Source: DASWHD01 sp036393335
Lineage (GTDB): Bacteria > CG2-30-53-67 > CG2-30-70-394
Direction of reading: 5' to 3'
Length of the DNA: 21,957 nucleotides
Assembly (NCBI GenBank): GCA_036393335.1
Contig: DASWHD010000046.1
Span: 1-21,957 of the forward strand
Below are positions 14,701-21,957 of the stretch, in pieces. Every line of letters starts with the position of its first letter. Within the stretch, counting starts at the first letter, position 1. Below the pieces are notes generated by a model. The model saw only the letters and a list, made by a program, of their open reading frames with translations, had not been told where the DNA came from and made no database searches. Both the position numbers and the translations under genes were made by a program.

Positions 14701-15600
14701 GAGGGCCATCCCCAGGCACGCCGCATCGTCGCCGAGCTCCGCCGCCACCAGCCGCAGCCCGGCCAGGCCGGCGAAGTGCGGCTCGTCGGCCAGGGTGGCG
14801 CGGAGACCGTCCACCAGCTTGGGATTGGCGGCGACGACGCCCCCGCCGATCACCACGACTCCGGGATCGAGGAGCACCGCCAGGTTCGCGATCCCCTGAA
14901 CCGAACGCCGTAGCGCCTCGGCCCAGATGGAGGCCGCCACCCCATCGCCGGCCTGCGCCGCGGCGACGATGGCCGCCGCTGACAGGGGCGAGACTCCGGC
15001 GAGGCGGGTAGTGGCACCGCAGTTCACCGCCGCCTGGGCGCGCCGCACCAATCCCTCGCCACCGCTGAACGCCTCCCAACAGCCACGCCGGCCGCAGGCG
15101 CACACCGGACCTTCGGGATCGAGGCAGCAGTGGCCCACCTCGGCCGCCGCCCCCTGGCGGCCGCGCATCAACCGACCGTCGACCACGATCGCGCCGCCGA
15201 CCCCGGTGCCGATGAAGACCGCCACGCAGCTCCGTTCCCCTCGGGCCGCCCCCGCGGCCATCTCCCCGAGAAGCGCCGCGTTGACGTCGTTCTCCACCCG
15301 CACCGGCACGGCACAGTGCCGCTCCAGGACGTCGGCCACCGCCACGTGCTTCCAGCCCAGATTGGGCGCCGCGTGCACCAGGCGCCCGGCCACGTCGACC
15401 CAGCCGGCGCAGGCGACCCCCAGGGACTCGATCTCGTGCCCCGCCTTGCGCCACCGGTCGACCTGCGCCGCGATCCCGTCGAGCTCCGCAACCGGCCGGC
15501 CGCGCTGCGCCGGGAAGCGCCGGTGATCCACCACCTCGCCGCCTACCCCCACCAGCAAGAGCCGCACGTGAGTTCCCCCGATGTCGACGCCGATATTCAT
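14668..15600 (-). CDS. ROK-family sugar kinase (probable glucokinase)
   Basis: ATP-dependent cytosolic hexose kinase, most likely glucose to glucose 6-phosphate, feeding the adjacent isomerase (310 aa). Seen: N-terminal phosphate-binding loop VDIGGTHVRLLLVG (5-18), catalytic base D105 in VRVENDVNAALLGE, FIGTGVGGAI (129-138), and the ROK sugar/zinc motif with E154, H157, C167, C169 and C174 (EVGHCCLDPEGPVCACGRRG, then CWE). The ATP site GVVVIGGGVV is present. Specificity is not fixed by these motifs; N-acetylmannosamine, fructose or other hexoses are possible, and neighbours favour glucose. The start at 15600 is forced by an in-frame TAA two codons upstream. No Shine-Dalgarno is present: the leader is pyrimidine-rich (CCTCCTAACCC). 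The last residues (GMGGGG) come from a repeat. Confidence 0.92.
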   Translation of the reverse strand: MNIGVDIGGTHVRLLLVGVGGEVVDHRRFPAQRGRPVAELDGIAAQVDRWRKAGHEIESLGVACAGWVDVAGRLVHAAPNLGWKHVAVADVLERHCAVPVRVENDVNAALLGEMAAGAARGERSCVAVFIGTGVGGAIVVDGRLMRGRQGAAAEVGHCCLDPEGPVCACGRRGCWEAFSGGEGLVRRAQAAVNCGATTRLAGVSPLSAAAIVAAAQAGDGVAASIWAEALRRSVQGIANLAVLLDPGVVVIGGGVVAANPKLVDGLRATLADEPHFAGLAGLRLVAAELGDDAACLGMALDGVRGMGGGG

Positions 15601-15604
15601 GGGT

Positions 15605-15742
15605 TAGGAGGTAGGGGATAGGAGGTAGGGGTGGTGCCGGTCCTGCGGCCCGGAGGGTATTTGCTCGGGATGACTCCCGTCGAAAGAAATCGTTGGCCGC
15701 GCCAGCGGCCATCCACCCCTATCTCCTAACCCCTACCTCCTG
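15605..15742. repeat. TAGGAGGTAGGGG inverted repeat with central hairpin (copy B)
   Basis: Arms of 30 nt at 15605-15634 and 15713-15742 match at 27 of 30 positions. The left arm is itself a near-tandem duplication of TAGGAGGTAGGGG. A perfect 7-bp hairpin TGGCCGC/GCGGCCA (15694-15711) sits before the right arm. The element fills the gap between the pyk stop (15744) and the ROK kinase start (15600). It matches copy A in layout, so the ROK kinase gene lies between two copies. It may act as a terminator-like or processing structure in the shared transcript. Confidence 0.8.
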
Positions 15743-15743
15743 C

Positions 15744-17159
<1,416 letters not shown>

Positions 17160-17176
17160 GGTGGAAAACCGTTGGC

Positions 17177-17202
17177 TAGGGGCACGGCCTGCCGTGCCCC
17201 TA
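17177..17202. repeat. Perfect palindrome (12-bp arms) between the FlgT-like gene and pyk
   Basis: TAGGGGCACGGC (17177-17188), CT, then its exact reverse complement (17191-17202). This GTAGGGGCACGG...CCGTGCCCCTAC type of palindrome occurs as an intergenic repeat in many bacteria. It lies 10 nt after the stop of the gene at 17213-18358 and 18 nt before pyk, so it could end or attenuate transcription. There is no T-run after it on the minus strand, so an intrinsic terminator is not established. Confidence 0.75.
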
Positions 17203-17212
17203 CGGAGGATTG

Positions 17213-18358
17213 TCAAAACCGCTGCACCCGGACCTCCAGCGCGGTGGGCGACCGCGCCGCCACGCGCAGGGTGAAATCGCGCCAGCGCACCGCCTCCAGG
17301 CGCGCGGGCAAGGTGTCGAGCGGGTCCTTGAACAGCAGTTGCAGCCGGAACCGCCCCTGGGCGTAGCCGACGCGGTTGATCGCCGCGATCCCTGCCACCT
17401 GCGCGCGGATCGCGTCCTCCAGCTCCAACCCCCACTGGTAGCCGGACAAGGGCGCGATGGTGAGGTCGACCCACGACCCCGCCTGCGCTCCCCTGGCCGC
17501 ACGCGCCGGCGGCAACACGGGCAGCAGCTTCGTGCCCAGGTCGGCCGCCGCGCGCCGCTCCGCGTCGGCCCAGGCAAAAAACTGGTTACCGATACGACTC
17601 TCCCCCGACGCCTGGAGGATGGCGACCAACCTGCCGTCCGTGGCGGTCAGACGGCCGGTGAGACCGACCTCCACTAGGCCCGTGGCCGCCACCCAATCCG
17701 CGTCCAGGTGGAGGGTGTGGCGCGCCACGCCGTCGGGTCGTTCCGCCACCCGCCAGCCGGACTCCTGAAGCTGGGCGAGGACCGCCTCCTGCAACCGAGC
17801 GAGTCGGCCGTCGCCCTCCGCGTCCGCCACGCCTGACACCGCCCGCACGGTCACCGCGAGGTCCGCCGCCCCCCCGTCCTCGGCCATGCCGAGGGCGGCC
17901 CGCAGGCGCGCCTCGTCGACCCACCCGCGGACCCGCACCAGATAGTGGTCCGGCGGTAGGGTGGGCGCCGGCTCGTCCAGCGCCTCGGGCGCCATATCAT
18001 TCGCCTCTCCCGGCGCGTCCTCGGCGGCCAGGCGGCAGGTGTCGGTAACGATCTGGTAGCCGAGGAGGAAGTCGGTCGCCTCGCGTCGCAGGCGACGGGC
18101 CACCGCCGGCCGCTGGTCCAGCGTGCCGACGCCGGTGCGGGCCTCGGCGGCGATGGTCACGATCTCGCCGAAGACCCGGTCGAGGGCCTGTTGCCGCGCC
18201 GTGGCCGCGTCACCGTTCACGATCGGCACCATGGCCTCCACCTCGATGGCCCTCTCCGGGGAGAGGGTGGTGTCGCCCGCCTCCTCCGCACAGCGCGCCG
18301 CGCCCGCGACGCCGAGCAGCAGGAGCACCGCGGCGGGGGTGAGGAAGTACCGATGCAT
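17213..18358 (-). CDS. Exported protein with FlgT/LPP20-like N-terminal segment, function unknown
   Basis: 381 aa. A Sec signal peptide is clear (HRYFLTPAAVLLLLGVAGAARC, about 1-23). The Cys is preceded by Arg, so a lipobox is not convincing and the protein is probably periplasmic. The mature start has VEAMVPIVNGDAATARQQAL, then ...FLLGYQIVTD... and a later HYLVRVRGWVDEARLRAAL. This order resembles the FlgT-N/LPP20 fold (ARxxAL helix followed by a strand with YxV), seen in flagellar H-ring protein FlgT and in uncharacterised envelope proteins. The middle (about 165-280) looks like a separate alpha/beta domain with LQEAVLAQLQESGWRVAERP. The C-terminal part has alternating hydrophobic strands. 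No flagellar genes are nearby. An alternative is a DUF2066-type protein. The start has no visible ribosome site. The role is not known. Confidence 0.7.
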   Translation of the reverse strand: MHRYFLTPAAVLLLLGVAGAARCAEEAGDTTLSPERAIEVEAMVPIVNGDAATARQQALDRVFGEIVTIAAEARTGVGTLDQRPAVARRLRREATDFLLGYQIVTDTCRLAAEDAPGEANDMAPEALDEPAPTLPPDHYLVRVRGWVDEARLRAALGMAEDGGAADLAVTVRAVSGVADAEGDGRLARLQEAVLAQLQESGWRVAERPDGVARHTLHLDADWVAATGLVEVGLTGRLTATDGRLVAILQASGESRIGNQFFAWADAERRAAADLGTKLLPVLPPARAARGAQAGSWVDLTIAPLSGYQWGLELEDAIRAQVAGIAAINRVGYAQGRFRLQLLFKDPLDTLPARLEAVRWRDFTLRVAARSPTALEVRVQRF

Positions 18359-18440
18359 CGCGGTAGCTTGCCCACGGTCGCCCCCGCGACGCCAGAGCAG
18401 CCCACCCGACGATGGCGATAATTCTCAATCGATCTTCTGG

Positions 18441-18505
18441 AACGCGGGAAGCCAGGAGGGGGAACGAAGAAGCATCGTTTTCCTAGTTTCCTGGCTTCCC
18501 GCGTT
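18441..18505. repeat. Long perfect stem between divergent genes
   Basis: AACGCGGGAAGCCAGGA (18441-18457) and its exact reverse complement (18489-18505) make a 17-bp stem around a 31-nt loop that holds a second small stem AACGA/TCGTT (18463-18479). It lies in the divergent gap between the FlgT-like gene (minus) and ileS (plus). Probably a dispersed palindromic element; in this position it cannot be a terminator for either flanking gene. Confidence 0.8.
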
Positions 18506-18571
18506 GCACGACCTTGGGCGCGCCGGCACCTCACGACAGGGCAGCGGGGTTGCGAGTCGGCCATGGTTTGC

Positions 18572-18600
18572 TTGAACCTTCGTCGCTCCTCCGTTATTGC
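18572..18600 (+). promoter_or_regulatory. Possible sigma-70 promoter of ileS-lspA
   Basis: TTGAAC (18572-18577), 17 nt, then TATTGC (18595-18600), about 40 nt before the chosen ileS start. The -10 match is poor. No T-box-like or leader-peptide structure was recognised in the 130 nt before ileS. Confidence 0.3.
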
Positions 18601-18638
18601 GCAGACAATCGACCCAACCCGCACCCCGCGGAGCCCCC

Positions 18639-21458
18639 GTGTCCGCCGACGGCACCGATTACAAGGCCACCCTCAACCTCCCGCAGACCGGCTTTGCCAT
18701 GAAGGGCAACCTGGTGCAGCGGGAGCCGGAGCGGCTGCGGCAATGGAGCGAGACCGACCTGACGGGGCGCATCGAGAGGGCCCGCGCCGGGGCACCGCGC
18801 TTCACCCTGCACGACGGCCCGCCGTACGCCAACGGCCACCTCCACATGGGCCACGCCCTGAACAAGATCCTCAAGGACTTCATCGTCAAGATCCGGACGA
18901 TGCAGGGAAAACAGGCGGTCTACTTGCCGGGGTGGGACTGCCACGGTCTGCCCATCGAGCTACAGGTGGACAAGAAGCTCGGCGCCAAGAAGCGCGACCT
19001 GTCCCTGGTCGAGTTCCGCCAGGCGTGCCGCGAGTACGCCGACCGGTTCATCGATATCCAGCGCGACGAGTTCCGGCGCTACGGGGTCCTCGGCCGCTGG
19101 GACGAGCCGTACAAGACCATGGCCTTCCCGTATGAGGCGCAGATCGTGCGCGAGCTGGCCAAGATCATCCGCGCCGGCTCCGTCTACCACGGCCGCAAGC
19201 CGGTGCACTGGTGCCCGAGCTGCGTCACCGCCCTGGCCGAGGCGGAGGTGGAGTACGCCGACCACACCTCGCCCTCCATCTACGTCGCCTTCCCCACCAC
19301 CGCCGGCCTGCGTGGCCTGGGCACCGACCTCCCCGACCTGCCCCTCTCCCTGGTGATCTGGACCACCACCCCGTGGACCCTCCCGGCCAACCTCGCCACC
19401 TCGGTCCATCCGGACCACGACTACGTGGCGGTGGGCGTGGGCGAGACCGCCTTCGTGGTGGCCGAGTACCTCCTGCCGGGGGTGGCGGAGGCGGTGGGCT
19501 GGGAGTCGCCAGTCGTCCTCGCCACGGTCCCCGGCCAGGCCCTGACCGCCCTGACCTACACCCACCCCCTAAACGGCCGCATCTGTCCGGTCTTCACCGG
19601 CACCCACGTCACCCTGGAGGCGGGCACCGGCCTGGTTCACACGGCGCCGGGCCACGGCCAGGAAGACTATCAGGTCGGCCAGGAGCACGGCCTGCCCACC
19701 TTCGCGCCGGTCGACGACCACGGCTGCTTCACCGACGAGGCGGGACCCGAGCTGGTAGGGCAACAGGTGTTCATCGCAAACCCGACCGTGATCGAGATGC
19801 TGCGGGCGAAGGGCGCTCTCCTGGGCCGCGGCGACATCGCCCACAGCTACCCCCACTGCTGGCGGTGCAAAAAGCCGGTGATCTTCCGCGCCACCCCCCA
19901 GTGGTTCATCTCCATGGAGGTGGGGGAGCTGCGTGCCCGCGCCCTGGCGGCGATCGACCGGGTGGAGTGGATCCCCGCCTGGGGTCGCAACCGAATCTAC
20001 GGCATGGTGGAGAACCGCCCCGACTGGTGCATCTCCCGGCAGCGCCGCTGGGGGGTGCCCGTGATCGCATTCCACTGCAAGAAATGCGGTGAACCCTTTG
20101 TCGACGCGGACGCCGCGGACCGCGTCGCCGGCGCGGTGGAGCGTGAGGGGGCGGAGGCGTGGTACACCCACCCGGTCAGCGACTGGCTCGCCCCGGGGAC
20201 CGTCTGCCCGGCCTGCGGCCATGCGGAGTTGACCCCAGAGAGCGACATCCTCGACGTGTGGTTCGACTCCGGGGTGAGCCACGCCGCGGTGGTGCGGCAG
20301 AACCCGGACCTCTCCTATCCCGCCGACCTCTACCTGGAGGGGAGCGACCAGCACCGCGGCTGGTTCCACTCCACCCTGCTTGCCGCCCTAGCCGCCGGCG
20401 GGGGGACGCCGTACCGCGCGGTCCTCACCCATGGCTTCGTGGTGGACGGCAACGGCCGCAAGATGTCCAAGTCCGAGGGCAACGTCATCTCGCCCCAGGA
20501 GATCATCCACCAGCACGGCGCCGAGATCCTGCGCCTGTGGGTCGCCGCCGAGGACTTCCGCGACGACATCCGCCTCTCCCCCGAAATCCTCTCCCAGCTC
20601 GCCGAGGGGTACCGGCGCATCCGCAACACGGCGCGCTACCTCCTGAGCAATCTCTACGACTTCGACCCAGCCCGCGACGCGGTCGCGATCGACGCCATGG
20701 AGGAGATCGACCGCTACGCCCTGCATCACCTTGCGGAGGTCAGCGAGCGGGTCCTGACGGCCTACGACCGGTACGAGTTCCACACCGCGTACCACGCGAT
20801 CTACAACTATTGCGTCCTCGATCTCTCGGGCTTTTATCTCGATATCCTCAAGGATCGCCTGTACACGGAGGCGGCGGGCGGGCGGCTGCGGCGGGCGGCC
20901 CAGACCGCGCTGTGGCACATCGCCGAGCAGCTCACCCGACTGATCGCGCCCCTGCTAGTCTTCACCGCGGACGAGATCTGGGAGCACCTGCCGGCGGTGG
21001 CGGGGCGCGAGGACTCGGTCCACCTCGCCCGCTTCGACCGGTCGCTGTACCCAGCGCCCGAGCTGGCGCAGCGGTGGGACGCCCTGCAGGAGGTGCGCTC
21101 GGCAGTCCTAGGTGCCCTGGAGCGTGCGCGCGCGGCGAAGACCATCGGTGGCGGCCTCACCGCCAGGGTGACCGCCTACGCCGCCGGCGCCACCCTGAAG
21201 CTGCTGCACCGCTACCAGACCGGCCTACCGGCCCAGTGGATCGTCTCCCAGGTGGAGGTCCTGCCCATCGACCAGGCACCACCGGGGGTGGTCCCCGAAG
21301 AGGGCGGCGAGCTGGCCGTCGCCGTGGCCGCGGCCGGCGGCGGCAAGTGCGTCCGCTGCTGGATGGTCCTCCCCGAAGTCGGGAGCCACGCCGATCAACC
21401 CGATCTGTGCTCCCGCTGCCACGGGGTCGTGACGGCTACGCCGGCGGTCACCCCATGA
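18639..21458 (+). CDS. ileS: Isoleucyl-tRNA synthetase
   Basis: Charges tRNA-Ile with isoleucine in the cytosol (939 aa, as in E. coli, 938). Seen: N-terminal DYKATLNLPQTGFAMKGNL, class I HIGH-type motif HMGH (69-72) in PPYANGHLHMGH, GWDCHGLPIE, CP1 editing domain with WTTTPWTLPANLA, the DVWFDSGVSH and GSDQHRGWFHS motifs, KMSKS at 608-612, the anticodon-binding region, and a C-terminal zinc finger with C904, C907, C924 and C927 (CVRCWMVLPE, CSRCHGVV). The start is GTG 18639, with GGAG 5 nt upstream and the conserved N-terminus right after it; a TTG at 18597 in the same frame only adds an unconserved extension. The stop overlaps the lspA start (ATGA), so the two are translationally coupled. 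Confidence 0.98.
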   Translation: MSADGTDYKATLNLPQTGFAMKGNLVQREPERLRQWSETDLTGRIERARAGAPRFTLHDGPPYANGHLHMGHALNKILKDFIVKIRTMQGKQAVYLPGWDCHGLPIELQVDKKLGAKKRDLSLVEFRQACREYADRFIDIQRDEFRRYGVLGRWDEPYKTMAFPYEAQIVRELAKIIRAGSVYHGRKPVHWCPSCVTALAEAEVEYADHTSPSIYVAFPTTAGLRGLGTDLPDLPLSLVIWTTTPWTLPANLATSVHPDHDYVAVGVGETAFVVAEYLLPGVAEAVGWESPVVLATVPGQALTALTYTHPLNGRICPVFTGTHVTLEAGTGLVHTAPGHGQEDYQVGQEHGLPTFAPVDDHGCFTDEAGPELVGQQVFIANPTVIEMLRAKGALLGRGDIAHSYPHCWRCKKPVIFRATPQWFISMEVGELRARALAAIDRVEWIPAWGRNRIYGMVENRPDWCISRQRRWGVPVIAFHCKKCGEPFVDADAADRVAGAVEREGAEAWYTHPVSDWLAPGTVCPACGHAELTPESDILDVWFDSGVSHAAVVRQNPDLSYPADLYLEGSDQHRGWFHSTLLAALAAGGGTPYRAVLTHGFVVDGNGRKMSKSEGNVISPQEIIHQHGAEILRLWVAAEDFRDDIRLSPEILSQLAEGYRRIRNTARYLLSNLYDFDPARDAVAIDAMEEIDRYALHHLAEVSERVLTAYDRYEFHTAYHAIYNYCVLDLSGFYLDILKDRLYTEAAGGRLRRAAQTALWHIAEQLTRLIAPLLVFTADEIWEHLPAVAGREDSVHLARFDRSLYPAPELAQRWDALQEVRSAVLGALERARAAKTIGGGLTARVTAYAAGATLKLLHRYQTGLPAQWIVSQVEVLPIDQAPPGVVPEEGGELAVAVAAAGGGKCVRCWMVLPEVGSHADQPDLCSRCHGVVTATPAVTP

Positions 21459-21957
21459 ACCTGCTGCAAGGCCGCTACCGGCCCCTGCTGGCGATTACCC
21501 CGGCGTTCGTCGCCCTCGACCAGTGGACCAAGTTCCTGGTCGACCACCGCATGCTCCTGCACCAGTCGCACCCGATCATCGCGGGCTGGTTCAACCTCAC
21601 CTACGTGCGCAACCGCGGTGCGGTCTTCGGCTTCCTCTCCGGTATCGAATCGTGGTGGCGCCTGCCGTTCTTCCTCACCTTCTCCGCGGTGGCGGTGGTG
21701 CTGCTCGCCATGTTCTACGTCCGGTCACGGCCGGACCAGGGGCTCTTGCGCCTCGCCCTCGCCCTGATCCTCGCCGGCGCCATCGGTAACGTCATCGACC
21801 GCCTGCGCTTCGGCTACGTGATCGACTTCCTCGACGTCCACTGGGGCCGCTACCACTGGCCCGCCTTCAACATCGCCGACGCGGCGATCTCCGTGGGCAT
21901 CTGCCTCATGCTCCTGGAGGCCTTCCTCGAAGGCCGCCGCGCGAAACGGGAAGCCGC
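21455..21957 (+). CDS. lspA: Lipoprotein signal peptidase (signal peptidase II), 3' end beyond window
   Basis: Inner-membrane aspartyl protease that removes signal peptides from diacylglyceryl prolipoproteins. 167 codons are visible and the stop is not reached, but the family is about 155-170 aa, so it is nearly complete. Seen: TM1 with ALDQWTKFLV, the NLTYVRNRGAVFGFLS motif, TM2 (LPFFLTFSAVAVVLLAMFYV), TM3 with LILAGAIGNVIDRL, the catalytic Asp in NVIDRLRFGYVIDFLDV, and the second catalytic Asp in FNIADAAISVGI. The start ATG overlaps the ileS stop by 4 nt (ATGA), the usual ileS-lspA arrangement in proteobacteria. Confidence 0.96.
   Translation, partial: MNLLQGRYRPLLAITPAFVALDQWTKFLVDHRMLLHQSHPIIAGWFNLTYVRNRGAVFGFLSGIESWWRLPFFLTFSAVAVVLLAMFYVRSRPDQGLLRLALALILAGAIGNVIDRLRFGYVIDFLDVHWGRYHWPAFNIADAAISVGICLMLLEAFLEGRRAKREA

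Noticed and set aside
15605..15742. Intrinsic terminator after pyk
   Set aside because: The arms are long and G/C-biased with an 80-nt spacer and no T-run; the presence of a similar element at 14564-14700 points to a dispersed repeat.
17160..17474. N-terminal extension of pyruvate kinase from 17474
   Set aside because: The extension is Arg/Gly/Ala-rich, overlaps the FlgT-like gene, runs through a palindromic repeat and has no family similarity. The standard enzyme N-terminus begins at ATG 17159.
18597..18638. Upstream TTG start for ileS
   Set aside because: It adds 14 unconserved residues and has no ribosome site; GTG 18639 has GGAG at 5 nt and matches the usual IleRS N-terminus.

Overview
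The window is GC-rich bacterial DNA with codon use strongly biased to G or C at third positions. It carries genes with clear Gram-negative roles: tripartite RND efflux systems, a TolC-type outer-membrane factor, and an ileS-lspA pair. I infer a high-GC gammaproteobacterium, possibly a sulfur-oxidiser of the Chromatiales type. The abundance of short palindromic repeats fits that guess but does not prove it. No rRNA, tRNA, CRISPR array or transposase was seen.

Layout. (1) 1-6633, minus strand: a metal-efflux operon reading leftward in the order outer-membrane factor, periplasmic adaptor, RND pump (cusC-like, cusB, cusA). The pump gene runs off the left edge. All three Cu(I)/Ag(I) methionines of CusA are present, and the adaptor carries a Cys/Met/His metal-binding module and a DUF3347-like domain. 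(2) 7054-7947, minus: a membrane-anchored diguanylate cyclase, flanked by two inverted copies of a repeat of about 200 bp. (3) 8265-12878, minus: a second RND efflux pair (adaptor then pump) without its own outer-membrane factor. (4) 13190-17159, minus: a sugar/glycolysis group of pyruvate kinase, ROK-family sugar kinase and a short glucose-6-phosphate isomerase. (5) 17213-18358, minus: an exported protein with a FlgT/LPP20-like N-terminal segment. (6) 18639-21957, plus: ileS overlapping lspA, which runs off the right edge.

How the genes work together. CusC-CusB-CusA should form a trans-envelope pump for monovalent copper or silver. The second RND pair needs an outer-membrane channel and could borrow the CusC-like one. 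The ROK kinase, Pgi and Pyk cover glucose phosphorylation, G6P/F6P isomerisation and the last step of glycolysis. IleS and LspA are the conserved isoleucyl-tRNA synthetase and lipoprotein signal peptidase pair.

The most striking feature is the repeats. At least six types of palindromic or inverted-repeat DNA occur in 22 kb. One type lies in frame inside coding sequence in all three cus genes: a CusA cytoplasmic loop, the CusB linker (two copies) and the CusC tail (two copies). Others supply the last codons of CusB and the ROK kinase, lie between cusB and cusA as a long nested hairpin, or flank the diguanylate cyclase and the ROK kinase. I see no new enzymatic system. The novelty candidates are this repeat-driven remodelling of an efflux operon and the repeat-bounded diguanylate cyclase.
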